Shown here in pieces: positions 11,775-43,640 of a stretch of DNA of 64,000 nt. Within the stretch, counting starts at the first letter, position 1. The number at the start of each line of letters is the position of its first letter. The stretch is from NCBI RefSeq assembly GCF_047511655.1, contig NC_133395.1, positions 148,356,318 to 148,420,317 of the forward strand. The letters are read 5' to 3'. The stretch is from Castor canadensis. Taxonomy: Eukaryota; Chordata; Mammalia; Rodentia; Castoridae. Made by a program: the position numbers and the translations under genes. The notes below the pieces were generated by a model. It saw nothing but the letters and a program-made list of their open reading frames with translations, did not search any database and was not told where the DNA came from.

Positions 11775-11912
11775 TGTGGGGAGGGCTGGCGGGGTCCCCC
11801 CGAGCCCATCTTGCTGTGGGGAGGTCTGGTGGGGTCCCCCTGAACCCATCTTGCTGTGGGGAGAGCTGGCGGGGTCCCCCCGAGCCCATCTTGCTGTGGG
11901 AAGGGCAGAGTC
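11775..11912 (+). repeat. 40-bp minisatellite, 3 full copies plus partial
   Basis: Units start at 11775, 11815 and 11855, with a partial fourth at 11895, so the period is exactly 40 bases. Each unit carries a GTGGGGAG head, a GGGGTCCCCC palindromic core and a CCCATCTTGC end. Copies differ at only a few bases. Confidence 0.92.
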
Positions 11913-12114
11913 ATCCAGGGCCCAGTTCACTGAGGCAAGGGCTAGTGGTCCTCCTTGAGCTCAGCTTCTTCTGGAAAGTGGCTCCCCTGAGCCCAACTTC
12001 CTGAGAATTACTGAGCTGAGCCCCCAGGCTAATGTGTGAGGGAAGAGGGGTCCAGGTTGAGGCTTTAGCTTTGGAGGCAGGAAGCACAGACTCTGGGCCC
12101 AGAACCCACCTGGC

Positions 12115-12230
12115 TGAAATCAGCCTCAGGAGTGGACTTGGGACTTTGAGCAAGTCCTTCTGGGTGTCTGCCTTGGTTTCCCTACTCTAAAGTTCAAGAC
12201 TAAATATGGTGCTTTCTGAGTTTGCCCTAG
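12115..12230 (+). repeat. MIR-like remnant
   Basis: 'gggactttgagcaagtcctt' followed by 'gccttggtttccctactcta' matches the conserved core of MIR SINEs. Old and diverged. Confidence 0.55.
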
Positions 12231-14177
12231 GGTCTGAGCCATCCCATGGAACGGGCAGAGATTCTGGGAACAGACTGACACTGGGGTGGCTGGACTTAGG
12301 CAGATGCAGTTAGGGATTTGTTTTCTGAGGTGCACAGTGGGCTGTGGCACTTCTTCCTTGCATTGAGAGGAGAGCAGGAGGTTCCCACATCATGTTCTTT
12401 CTCCCTGGGGAGAGAGCCCATCCTCAGACCAGAGGGCTCCAGGCCTGCAGTGTTCTAAGCCTTTCCCCCAGGGTCCCATTAGGGCCTCCTGGGATGCAGG
12501 TCTAATCAAAGTGAGAGCTTTCACTTGAGGAAATTGGCTCAGTGGAGAAGCACCTGACTGGCCATCCTGGAGATGGTCCTCATAGGGACCATAGTGGGGC
12601 TGGGCACTAAGGAAACATCTGAACAGGGCTCCTACCAGGCCTGGGGACAGTGGAGAAGCCAACTGTGGGTTAATGTGACCCCTGGATGTGCTCACTTTGG
12701 TCTAGCTTTCTCAGAAGGGAAGAACCAATCTTGGCAGCCTTTGTTTGGTTAACAAAATCTGTTTAATGATTTGTTGGTTTTGGTTCTGCCTGCAGTTTCC
12801 AAAAAGACTTTTTCATAGACACATTTCATTGACTTCCCTCCCTTACCCCATCCATCCTCCTGTGAGTCTAAAACACAGTCTCCCTCCTATTTTGCTTAAA
12901 TGTTGAGTTCCACCACTCCAGCCAGTCTTAGACTCTCCTCCTCCTCACTCTTTCTTGCTTTGCACTTCCAGCCCCTGACTTCCCCTACTAATGCTTTGGG
13001 CCATATAAACCAGAAGGGGGTTCAATCCTTTCTTTTTCTGCCTGGCCTACACCTATCCCATGCCCTGGAACATGAGCTTACAGGTCTATCTTGACAAGGG
13101 GTAACAGCCTTTCCCTGCTTCCTCCTGGTGCTCTGGAGGGGTTTTCTCACTGTGCATTAACCCACCTGAAGGGGCAGCAAGCTTGGTCTACCCTCTTTTA
13201 CTCATGAACAGACAGGTTCCCAGGTAGGGCAGTAGTGGCTGTGGTCCATCTGTTTCCCTCTAACAGGTCTGTACTCGATTCCTGCACCACATACTTTTAT
13301 GATGCAGCCCCCTGGGACCTAAGTACAAGTCAACTGCAGTCTGGAGCTAAGCTTCCTCTTCAATAAAGTTGGGGGGATGGAGCTGCTCACAGTCCCCTCT
13401 GGCCAGGCCATGTGTGGTAGGGCCTCTGGCTAGTATGTTTGGGAGCTGGGAAATCCAGTGAGGGCTTCAGGGCAGAGGGGAGCAGATGATATTGGAGAGG
13501 TGGGCCTTGAACATGTGGTTATTCCTGAGGGTCTGGGGCTATTCTTGAAGTTGTCTGAGTAGGAGGTGCCAGATTTGGTGGGGTGGGGGCCTGCAGGGTG
13601 GACCAGAAGCTGAGACCAGGGCAGAAGCCAGGGCAATCTGGGGAGGCTGGGCCTGGTCTTGGGTAGCAATGAGAGTGGGGCACATGACGTGGGTAGAGGT
13701 GGGAGGAAAGTTTCTGAGGCAGGTGGGCTGTGTATTTTGTGTCACAGTCTCCTGTATGAGACCATCAACAGACGCATTGAGGAGGGGGATTAATTTAGTT
13801 GATAACATTTTGAGAGTATGGGGAGAATGGGATGTCTGCCCTTTCTTTGGCCACCAGGTGAGCTGAGGGCTGTCTAAAGGAGAGCTCTTCTAGAATACCA
13901 GCCCAGAGCACCTCCGTCTGTCTCCAACTGTTACAGAAGGTCTTTGTGTTATTCTTGCATTTAATTCTCTCATACTTAGCAGCAAGCACGTTTCTGTTTT
14001 AAGCACACAGGGTATCATGGTTAGTATCTGGTTGTCTTCATGGAGTTTTTCACCCTTATTTTTGATTGGAGCACATTTTCAGCACTAATCTTAGTGCTGC
14101 CACATAAGGAAAATCTGGGTGATACTGTTATAGGCTATCTATTTTAGTAATAGTGATTGTAAAAAGTAAGAAAAAGA

Positions 14178-14375
14178 TGCTGGGCGCCAGTGGGTCATGC
14201 TTGTAATCCTAGTTACTTGGGAAGCAGAGATCAGGAGTATCAAGGTCAAGGCCAGCCCTGGCAAAAAGCAAGACTCCCATCTCAAAAAAAGGGCTGGTGG
14301 AGTGGCTCAAGCAGTAGAGCACCTGCCTAGCAAGCATGAGGCCCTGAGTTCAAATCCCATACTGCTGGGGTAAAA
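14178..14375 (+). repeat. Composite SINE (B1-like + ID)
   Basis: The B1-like arm (gctgggcgccagtgggtcat) and ID module (ggctggtggagtggctcaag to ttcaaatcccatactgctgg) are both complete. Confidence 0.9.
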
Positions 14376-15354
14376 AAACATGGAAATAACGTAGGAAGGA
14401 ATAAGCAGGCAGAATTGTCCTTCTGACCACTTGGGAGAGAACTGATCCATACATGGTTGTGATTATAGGGTATCTGGGAGGGTACCATGTGGCAGTGGCT
14501 CCAACAGTCACCTTCACTCATCCCACTCACCATCTTCCATTTCAAATAAAATGCAACTGTGCCCTTCAGTTTAGTACCAAAAGAAATGCAGTTGTTGAGG
14601 TGTAAATCCGTCGTGTGGAATCTGCTCTTTTAAGTGTGCATTTTAATGACTAATGGATTTCCTGAACTGCACAACTCTTCTCGCAGTCCAGTTTTAGAAT
14701 GCTTCCAGGTCAAACAGGATGCCCCGCTGCCCCGTGCCGTTCTCGCGTAGGCAACAGTCAGCCACGTCTGCTCCCGCCCCTGCTGTCCACCCCCTTCCCT
14801 CCATGCCGGGTCGGGCTCCCTCTCCACCTTGCACGGTGCACCGCAGCTCAGATGGAGGCACGGCCAATCCCTCAGAGCCAGGCCAGCTAGGGACCCTTGC
14901 GTCCCTTCTCAGCCCACGGCGGTTCTCCACTTTCGTCTGGTGTACTTGAGAATCCTTTTCAGTAGCACTTTGGGGTTTCCTAGCTGGAGCTGTTGGGCAT
15001 TTCCTATGGGAGTGGGGTTTCAGAACTAACCACTCTTCTGCCTTCCCGTAAGGCTGGTCTGGGGTCCTCGGGGCTAGCGATGCCGGTGGACTTGCCAGGG
15101 AAGAAGAGGGAGGCCGGCTGGCGGGGACCGAGCTGGGATCCGGGCTGAGGAGGGAGTTGGGACCATGGGCGTCCAGCCCGAGGGGCCAGGAGGACGGCGG
15201 CAGGGCCGAGAGCCGCGGGGGGGCGGAGTCTCTAGGGGCGGGACTAACACTAGGGGTTGCTGCAAGCGGACTTCCGGGACGCTGTGCTGACTGTGGGGTC
15301 GGTCTGAGAGCGAAGAGGAGTGCGGAGCGCGGGATCGGGCGGTGGTGAGGGCCG

Positions 15355-15870
15355 GTCAGGGGCGGTGCGAGGGCGGGATTGAAGCGGTGCTGAGGGAGAG
15401 GCGGTGCTGGGGGGCGGTGCGGGACGGCGTGGGGGCGGGGCCTATGCCGAGGGAGGGAGGGCGTGGGGGAGGAGTTTGGGCGGTGCAGGGGGCAGGAGGG
15501 GCGCTGAGGGCGGTGTCGGTAAGGTTCTGAGGGGAGGATCCGAGGCCGTGCTGAGTGCGCGCCCGGAGAGATGCTGAGGGAGACCAGAGGCGGTGCTGGC
15601 GCGCTGAGGGGGGACAGAGTCGGTGCCGGGAGGGGAGTTGCGTGCCTGGGGCGGAGTCGGGGCGGTGCTGGCGGAGAGACTGGAAGCCCTAGGGGCGGAG
15701 TCGGGTGCTGGGGGCGGAGTCCGGGAGGTGCTGAGGGGCGGGTCGGGGGCGTTTCCGGGGCGGAGCCAGATGTTGAAGGTGGGGTCGGCTGGGAAGTGCG
15801 GAGGAAGCAATGAGGCTTGCGCAGGCCTGAAGGCGGTGCCAGACGGGCTGAGGGCGGTGCCAGGGCGGGC
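15355..15870 (+). repeat. Degenerate GC-rich repeat with GGCGGTGCTG core
   Basis: About ten imperfect copies of a GGCGGTGCTG/GAGGGG-like unit are spaced 20-60 bases apart, interleaved with GGGGCGG GC boxes. The copies are too diverged for one fixed period. The array sits just upstream of the presumed RAB43 start region. Confidence 0.7.
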
Positions 15871-16092
15871 CCGGGGTTCTACTGGTCCGGCGCAGAGCTG
15901 AGGGCTGGCCGGGAGCTTTGCAGAGGGCCGGACTGGGTGATCCGGGGCGGGGCCGAGCCGCTGGACTACGGGCCGGGGCGGGGCTGTGGCCGGTGGCCGG
16001 CGGTCGGCGGCGCCGCTGGTTCAGGTGCTGCGGCGGCTCCACGTCGCCAGCGGCCAGCGGGCTGGAGCTCTCGGAGCTCGGCCCGCGGCTAG

Positions 16093-36311
<20,219 letters not shown>

Positions 36312-39300
36312 CCAGGGTGCAGGGCAGGCAGGGCAGGGGCTTCCCAATCTCTTTTCTCTCTGGCCTGCCAAGCCCAGCCCTCCAGGGCACCAGCCATTCT
36401 AGAGCTGCTGGGTAAAGCCCTGGGATTCTGCATCCCTGGCCTGGATGCCTAGCAGAAATGGAGAAGCAGGACACCCTTTGTAAGGAGGCCTGTGGGCACA
36501 GGGCAGGGCCCATCCTGCCAGGCAGCTGTGTCCCTCCACATTCTTCACATTCCAGGACTGTGGTAGGAGAGGGGCCAACATGTGCCTCTTAGGTCTCCAA
36601 CATGCAAATTTTGCTCATCTTCTACCTTGACTGCTGCTTTCCAGGGACATGCTGGTGCCCCGGATTCTTACAGGTCATTCTGGGGCCTCCATCTGGAGCA
36701 CAGAGAGCAAGATCAACCAGACCAATAGACTGGTGCCTGAGCACCACCCCAGGGAAGGCTGAGCTCACCCAGGTGGAAACGACTGCCTTCCTTCACTGCC
36801 AGGTTGGAGCTCACAGACAACTCCTTGGCTCACTGCCTTACCAAGACCTCTTGGGTTTTTCTGGTTTTCCATGTAGCTTCTCGTTTGGATGGGCACAAGT
36901 GTGGGGTCATGGCTCATGACCAGCTGGGGACTGTGCTGGCTTGGGGCCCAAAATTTTGCCAGGCAAGTTGCAAAAAACAGCTGATCTTTCAGCACTTGCT
37001 CTTGGAAGTTAGAGAGTAGTGGGATGAGATAGGAAAGTGAACATTCAAGGTAAAAGAAGGAGGTGGGGGGGTGTACTTTATGCTTAGCATGTGCGAGACC
37101 CTGGGTGCAATCCTTAGCACCAAAACAAAACAAAAAAAGAAGCAGCTTGTATTGTATTGCTGATATCTGAGGGCTGGGCACCCTGCCTTACTCCATGTGC
37201 AGAAATCTTCCCTGCCCTGATCAGGAGTACCTGTCCCCCACTGGTTTTGAGAGTTTCTCAAAAAAAGTGAGGCCCTGATGGTCCTTGGCCTGAGGGATTG
37301 CCTCAACTGTGCCAGGTGCTGAGGTTAGAAGTTAGAAGGTATGTGCTATTCTCTGGGTGAGGGCTCGCAGTGATTGGTTGAGGGGAACTCTGGGGAACCA
37401 GAGATCTGCCCAAGCCAGGTCCTTCATGTTAGCCCAGTTTTGTCCTGCCTTCTTCAACATGGGCCTCCCAGAAATAAACTTTCAGAACCATGGGTGTCAG
37501 TCATGGTCCAGATCCCCAGCCAGAAGGGCCATGTTCAGCCCAGTACAGGGGCAGGGACCCTAGACTGCCCTTGCTTCCACTCGAAGCACTTAGTTTGTCA
37601 GCCCCCTTTCCCAGGAGGACATGCAGGCCAGAACCTGCATTGAGGGGTTGCTCCATGTAGGGATGATGCTCACTGTGCTTGTGGCAAGGGTGAGAGCTGC
37701 ATGGGGCCTGGGCCCAGCCTGCTGCTTTCAACTTGCGGGGAAAGCTGGTGCCTTCCCCAGCCCCTGTATTGCAGAGCCTGGGCCCACCCTGCAGGGTAGA
37801 CAGTGCCTAGCACCAAGGGTGCCCTTTAGGCCTTGTGAGGTCCTCAGACCCATCTGGGACTGGGTGTACCATGAATAGAGCTTCCCTCTAGCCCCACAAC
37901 TTCTGTGGACTGTTTTGGGGGTTACATAGTCAGGAGGGGCAGAGCTGAGCTTTCATTGTAGGTCCAGGCTGGAAGAGAACTGGCATGAAGCCTGACGCTA
38001 TCTTGTTGATGCTGGGAAACTTGCCAGGAGTCTTGGTCCTGCATTCAGTGCTCAAATGGAAGCCCCAGTTCTAGGACAAGTCTGGCCATCTGAGCACAAG
38101 TACTGACTGCCCACTGCTACCTGCTGCCTACTTCTGAGAAGCCTTGCTGTCTGCTGCAGGCCTGGGGCCTCCTAGGGATGGGCCCTACCAGGACAGTAGG
38201 GGCCCTCAACTCCCCAGGGTCTATGGGAGGGAAGACAGAGGCCACTTGATCTACAGGGCCCTCCACCATATCCTTTGCAGGGATGGTAGTGGATGTGATG
38301 GAGCAAACTTGTCACCTTGGGCCACCACCCTTCCAACCTCCAAGTGCTGGAGGTCTGAAGCCTGCAAAGTGAGGAGAGAACCACTGGGCCAGCTTGGGCC
38401 CAGGAAGCCCTTCTCGCTAGTGGCCTGTTTGCTCATCCAGCAACCCAGGAAGGCCTATCTACTTCTTCCCCTTTCTTGATCCCAAGAAATGTGGGTTAGG
38501 TGAATCCCTGCCTTCTGTGAACATGGATAGGAGCACACTTATTCCAGGAGGTTAGCCTAGACATCCAAGTTTACCTTGGACTCCCTGCTTTCTCCCTCTG
38601 CTCCCCTGCTACCACCTGGCCTTCTGCCTGGCTTCTTACCTGAATACCTTGCTGTCCTCTGGGTTCCAATTCTATTGTCAGGTGGCAGGTCTGAAAGGTC
38701 ATACCAGGTCCAGGGCCCTGAGGATGTCCAAGCTCTGCCTTGCATCTTTACCCCAGCACCCTCTGTCTTGTGTGGGACAACCTGGCCTCTCAGCCCTCAC
38801 TCCGCCCCCGGTCCCTCTTCCTTTACCATCCCTGACCTTTTATTCATGTGACTTAGAGTCCCACAAATGACCAGCGGTAGATCTGAGGAGAACTGGCCCC
38901 TCCTTGACCTCAGGTGTCACCCCCTAGAACAGGTTCTTTCCTTAACCCTAACCCCATGACTTGCAAGTTTCCCCAGAATCTTGAGCTGAAGCCATTTCTA
39001 CTACCACCTGTTCTCATACACTAATGCGAGGGGCAAGAGGCTTAGGCCCTCTGTGGGGGCATCTGCCTTGCTACATCATATGAGGAGAACTCTGATCCTC
39101 CAGGCCTTAGGCCTCTGTCAAAGGAGACCTGGGTTTGAGTACTAGAAAATGGGGAAATGTGACAGAACAAAAACAACCTCTGTTTCCTTCCCTGTGGCAA
39201 CTTGGCAGGCCCCCAGCAGCCCAGGCCTCTGGGACAAGAGAACAGCTTAAATCTCTTCCTTTGTTTATAAATTACTCAACAGTAGCAGGGCAGGTGGAGA

Positions 39301-39930
39301 AAGGTGGCCAGGAGAGAGCAGGGGGAGGTAGGGGAGGACTGGGGTGGTGCTCTGCAGGAAGAGGAGAGAGTACAGGGAGAGGCGGAAGTGTAGAGGAGTA
39401 GGGAAAAGAGAAAGCAAGGGGAGCATCAGGAGGCTTGGAGGGGAGGAACAGCTAGAGGAGGTCTGGGAGGCCAGGTGACATGGGCTTGAGCTGAGAGAAA
39501 CTGCCATTTTTGCAGCCGGAGTGAAGCAGGGAGGGACATGGATCCTGACCCCCAAACCAGAGAGGAGACTCTAGTCCTCCCAGGAAGGGAGTTGGCCCCA
39601 GGGACAGGCCCCTGTGGGTAAGAAGCTGGAGGAAGCTCTCCATTTTCACATTGAGCTCAGTTTCTCTCCCTCCAGGAGCACTGCCAGGACTGGGGCTCCT
39701 CCAGCCAGACCCTCACCCTCAGGGCCTAGAATGGGGAGGAGGGGCGGGGCTCAGCCAGCCCAAGAATGCATTTATTTTGGGAAATTTTCATGTTACCTAT
39801 TTATGAGTATATAAATCTTTATATCAAGTCTATTTTTTAAAACACGGAAATTGCCTTTATGGAGACTTTGCAGAGCCATGGTGTGTACACATTCCTCAAC
39901 CATTAAACAGATTTCTATACTGAGACAACA
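36312..39930 (+). terminator. RAB43: RAB43 3' UTR, probable alternative poly(A) sites
   Basis: Sequence after the stop is nearly free of SINEs; only a weak ID remnant is seen at 37055-37125. Poly(A)-like signals are AATAAA at 37473-37478 and ATTAAA at 39902-39907. The latter follows an AT-rich stretch with ATTTA motifs at 39765-39840 that looks like the end of a long UTR. Human RAB43 also has a long 3' UTR. The exact end is inferred. Confidence 0.55.
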
Positions 39931-41320
39931 GCACATCAGACTGGTCCTCTCACCTTTGAGCCCACAGCTAGTCCAGGTGCCCACCTGCCCTGCCCAGTGG
40001 CCTCCCTGGATTAGTCTCCAGGCTGGGGGAGGCAGGTAGGCACTGCCAGTCCCTGCCTGGAGCCTTGCTGACATCTTCCTTTGGGTTCCAGCCTGAGGCC
40101 CCTGAGCAAGAAGCAGCCTAAGGGCAGTAGGGGCCTGCCAGGGGCGCCTGTGTGGTCCTGGGAAAGTCACTGTCCCTTTTTAGACCCCAGGCGTCTTCAT
40201 CTAGGGTTGTATTGGGGAGGTCTCAGGTGCCCAGCCATGAGGGAGGTATGGTTCCCTGCTTTTTCAGATGTACAAGGGCTCAGGCTGCCTTACCTGCTGA
40301 AGCCTGGCAGCCTGGGGGAAGCAGAACTGTCATTCAGAGTCAGGAGCTGAGAGCCCCATGTGGGTGTACACGGCTCCTGCTCTGTTCCCAGCCAAGAGCA
40401 GTGCCAGGCTATGGCTAGTGCTCAGGGTTTGGTGAGTGCCTGAATCAGGTGCCCATGAGCTGGGTGCCCACTCTGGTAACCTGGGCTGGTTCCCTGTCAC
40501 TTAGACAGGGATCCTATGATGAAAGGGGCTTTCAGGCAGCAGGGCTGCTATCCTGCCTCCTCGAGGGAGAAGAGGAGGCCAGGAGGGAGACCACCCCCAC
40601 GCCTGACAAACCAATTCTGACACAGACTGGCATGACAGGGTCAGACCAGCCTCCATCAAGACCCAGGTCTGCCCTGACTAGTGTGACTCCTAAGTCACAA
40701 GTCATTTTTCCTCCCTGGCCCCAGTTTTAAGTGAGAGCTCTCACTTGGCTGGGCCTACATCCCAGAAGACCTCATGGGACCTGGGGAAGGGGTTTAGAGC
40801 ACTGCAGTCCTGGAGTCCTCGGGTCTCAGGGTGGGCTCTCTCTAGGCACATGCCCTCCTCCCAGGGAGAAGGAACACCTGATGTGGGAACCTCCTGCTCT
40901 CCTCTCGATGCAAGGAAGAAGCACCATAGCCCACTGTGCCCCTCAGAAGACAAATCTGAGTCTGCCTAAACCTGACCACCTATTTCATGGCTGCCACATC
41001 AAGGCTGGTGCTTGGGGACCTCTTCTGCAGCCCACGGTGCCCTTCAGCAACTGACCTCATGTGAAGGATTCTGTTTCATATTACATTCAAAGAAATTTGT
41101 TCCTCAGCACAGTAACAGCCACATCTGTTGTATTTTGGTCCTCCAGCTTGCCAAGGAAGCTCCAGGGTCCTGCTAGTCAAGGGACCCAGGAGACAAGGCT
41201 GAGGAGAGGTTGTGAGCCCAGGCTACAGTTAGCTCCAGAAGCTGGGAGTAGAACCAGCTGCCTTGCTGCCCTTCATGTGGTCCACAGTCATCTCAGGCAT
41301 CGCTAGGAGCTTATTCAAAA
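39931..41320. other. Intergenic, unique-looking
   Basis: Downstream of the likely RAB43 end; no repeat or gene is recognised. Several open frames are present but none has splice context or a recognisable protein. Confidence 0.5.
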
Positions 41321-41327
41321 TGTGGAG

Positions 41328-41556
41328 TTGGTGGTGCCAGTGATTCACGCCTATAATCCTGTCTATCCAGGAGACAGAGATCAGGAGGATCTGATGGGGT
41401 TCCTAGCCAGCCCGGGGAAATAGTTTGGTTAACCTATCTCAAAAAGCTCATCACAAAAAAAGGGCTGGCAGAGTGGCTCAAGTGATAAAAGTGCCTGCCT
41501 AGCAAGCATGAAGCCCTGAGTTCAAACCCCAGTGCTGCTAAAAAAAAAAAAAAAAG
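41328..41556 (+). repeat. Composite SINE (B1-like + ID)
   Basis: Arm 'ggtggtgccagtgattcacg'; ID 'ggctggcagagtggctcaag' to an A-rich tail of 15 A's. Confidence 0.88.
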
Positions 41557-41917
41557 AGAAAGGAAAAGGGAAATTCAGCAGCCAACCCATTCTTGAGCCA
41601 CAATGGGATTTAACAAGCTCCTCTTGGGGGTCACATGCATACAGTTTGAGGATCACTGGTCCGCACAGCCTAATTACCTCCCCCCACAACTTGGGTCAGG
41701 ATTTCTTAGTTCTTCCATTGACCTGAAGAATCCTCTCCATTTATCTCTGGATGGAGTGTCTTTTCTTCCCTCATCTAACTGTGGACATCAATGGCAAAGG
41801 GCTCAAGGTTTGCTCCTTGGTAAAGCTCAGAGTCTAATCCGTCACCAGAGATCTGTCTCTGTGACGGGAGTCATGGTCCACCTGCCTAACACCCAGAGCC
41901 ACTGTCATTCAAACTCT

Positions 41918-42128
41918 ACTCTTGGTGGAGTGGCTCAAGCAGTGGAACACTTGCCTTGCAAATAAGTGCAAAGCCCAGAGTTTGACCACCAATGCCACCA
42001 AAAAAGAAAAAAAAAAAGTGTTTTTGGTCTGGCAGAGTGGTTCAAGGAGAAAGAACACCTGCCTAGCAAGTATGAGGCCTTAAGTTCAAGCCCCATTACC
42101 ATCAAAAGCCCCCAAAAACCCAAAAAAA
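41918..42128 (+). repeat. Two ID modules
   Basis: 41918-42020 ('cttggtggagtggctcaagc') and 42028-42128 ('tctggcagagtggttcaagg'). The tail of the second (agcccccaaaaacccaaaaa) is the seed of the tandem array that follows. Confidence 0.85.
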
Positions 42129-42525
42129 CCTAAATATAGGCTCTGTATGTGAGCAATACTTATGGGCTGGTGGAGTGGCTCAAATGGTAGAGCAACTGCC
42201 TAGTAGGCCTGAGGCCCTGAGTTCGAACCCCAGTACCATCAAAAGCCCCCAAAAAACCAAAAAAACCTAAATATAGGCTCTGTATGTGAGCAATACTTAT
42301 GGGCTGGTGGAGTGGCTCAAATGGTAGAGCAACTGCCTAGTAGGCCTGAGGCCCTGAGTTCGAACCCCAGTACCATCAAAAGCCCCCAAAAAACCAAAAA
42401 AACCTAAATATAGGCTCTGTATGTGAGCAATACTTATGGGCTGGTGGAGTGGCTCAAATGGTAGAGCAACTGCCTAGTAGGCCTGAGGCCCTGAGTTCGA
42501 ACCCCAGTACCACCAAAAACAAAAC
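42129..42525 (+). repeat. 137-bp tandem array of an ID SINE, 3 copies
   Basis: Unit starts at 42129, 42266 and 42403 are exactly 137 apart. Copies 1 and 2 are identical by eye over the unit. Copy 3 matches until its 3' tail, which becomes a (CAAA)n run. Each unit has about 50 bases of shared flank ('taaatataggctctgtatgt') and an ID module with intact-looking A box (GTGGCTCAAATGG) and B box (GTTCGAACC). Confidence 0.95.
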
Positions 42526-42549
42526 AAACAAACAAACAAACAAACAAAA

Positions 42550-43228
42550 AACTCTACCCTATCTGGAAAGTCAAGTAGTTCCTCATCTTTTCTGAATCCC
42601 TGATCACTGTGAGCTGTAGAACCTTTCATCAGAAAAGATACTGATGCACAAATACATCCAAACTATGGTGCATTGTTAGTGGTTAGTAGACATTTGGGTG
42701 AAGACTGCCTGATTTCCATGTCTAGGGTCTTCAAACTTCTATTCGAATGGTGATTACAGCCACACAAGATGATGGATTCGAATACAGATTGGCAAGTCTC
42801 CACAAGCCTGTGTTGTTCTCAATATGCAATGTGAGTTCATAAGAGAGTTTAGGTGCTTTTCCTTAAATCACACATCTAGTAAGTGACAGAGATGAGATTT
42901 TAGCCCTGGCCATCTGGCTCTGGGGTTTGTGCCTTAATGCCTCCAGCTCTTAAGGGTAGACATTGGCATTTGTGAGTGAAACTGCCTGTAGCAGAGATCA
43001 CCATGTGCTCAGGGGTAGACTGTGTTAACAGTAACGCTTCAGTCTGTGACACGGATGGGTCTTAAAAACTGTACTGGAGTAGTCATGGGGCCTTTCCTCA
43101 TTGCAGTGCACTTTAGACACATCTGTTGACATATGGATCCTAGGATACCCAGAGGTCATCTCCCAACCAACAGATTGGGGATATGGGTCTTTTCTACATG
43201 TTCCAGACATCTGTAATAAATACACATT
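42550..43228. other. Intergenic, mostly unrecognised
   Basis: A MIR-like piece (minus) lies at 42860-42950 ('cacatctagtaagtgacaga'). Otherwise nothing is recognised. Confidence 0.5.
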
Positions 43229-43229
43229 A

Positions 43230-43640
43230 CATTTTGTGATTAATCTCGATTGTCAACTTGATTGAATTGGGAAACGCTTAGGTTAGCAAAGCTCACCTCT
43301 GCTAGTATCTGTGAGGGCCTTTCTAGCTGGCTCTGACCTAATCAATGTATTCAATTGTGACGTGAAGGCATTATTGGGAGGTGGTGACAGGCAGGAGGTG
43401 GGGCCTGGTAGAGGAAGTGGTCACTGGGGAGGGCATGTCCTTGGGGAATATGTCTTGCCCTGGAACCTTCCTGTCTCTCCTTTTCCTCTGCTTCCTTTCT
43501 GGCTGCTATGATGTGAACTACTCAGCTCCACCATGATGGACTGAACCCGCTGAAACTGAGCAGAATAAACCCATCTTGCTTGAGGCTGCTTTTCTGGGGT
43601 AGCGGTCACAGCAACACAAAAGCCTGGTAATACACATTCA
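43230..43640 (+). mobile_element. MaLR/ORR1-like LTR fossil
   Basis: 'gattgtcaacttgattgaat' at one end, a 'gggaggtggtgacaggcagg' section, 'ctccaccatgatggactgaa' with an 'aataaacccatcttgc' poly(A)-signal region, and an end near 'acaaaagcctggtaatacac'. The composition fits a rodent MaLR-type LTR. Old, with no internal genes. Confidence 0.65.

Larger units (their letters stand above)
10906..15040. other. ISY1-RAB43 intergenic interval
   Basis: It contains a composite SINE at 11421-11636, a 40-bp minisatellite at 11775-11912, a MIR-like piece at about 12115-12230 and a second composite SINE at 14178-14375. The remaining 3 kb looks unique; open frames there show no splice signals or recognisable protein. 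An unspliced ISY1-RAB43 read-through would cross this DNA. Confidence 0.65.

Noticed and set aside
42129-42525. Possible tRNA genes (A and B boxes)
   Set aside because: The box sequences belong to the tRNA-derived ID SINE. The rest does not fold as a tRNA and carries SINE tails.
42129-42525. Possible CRISPR-like array
   Set aside because: Direct repeats at constant spacing, but with no unique spacers: the whole 137-base unit is repeated. Eukaryotic context.
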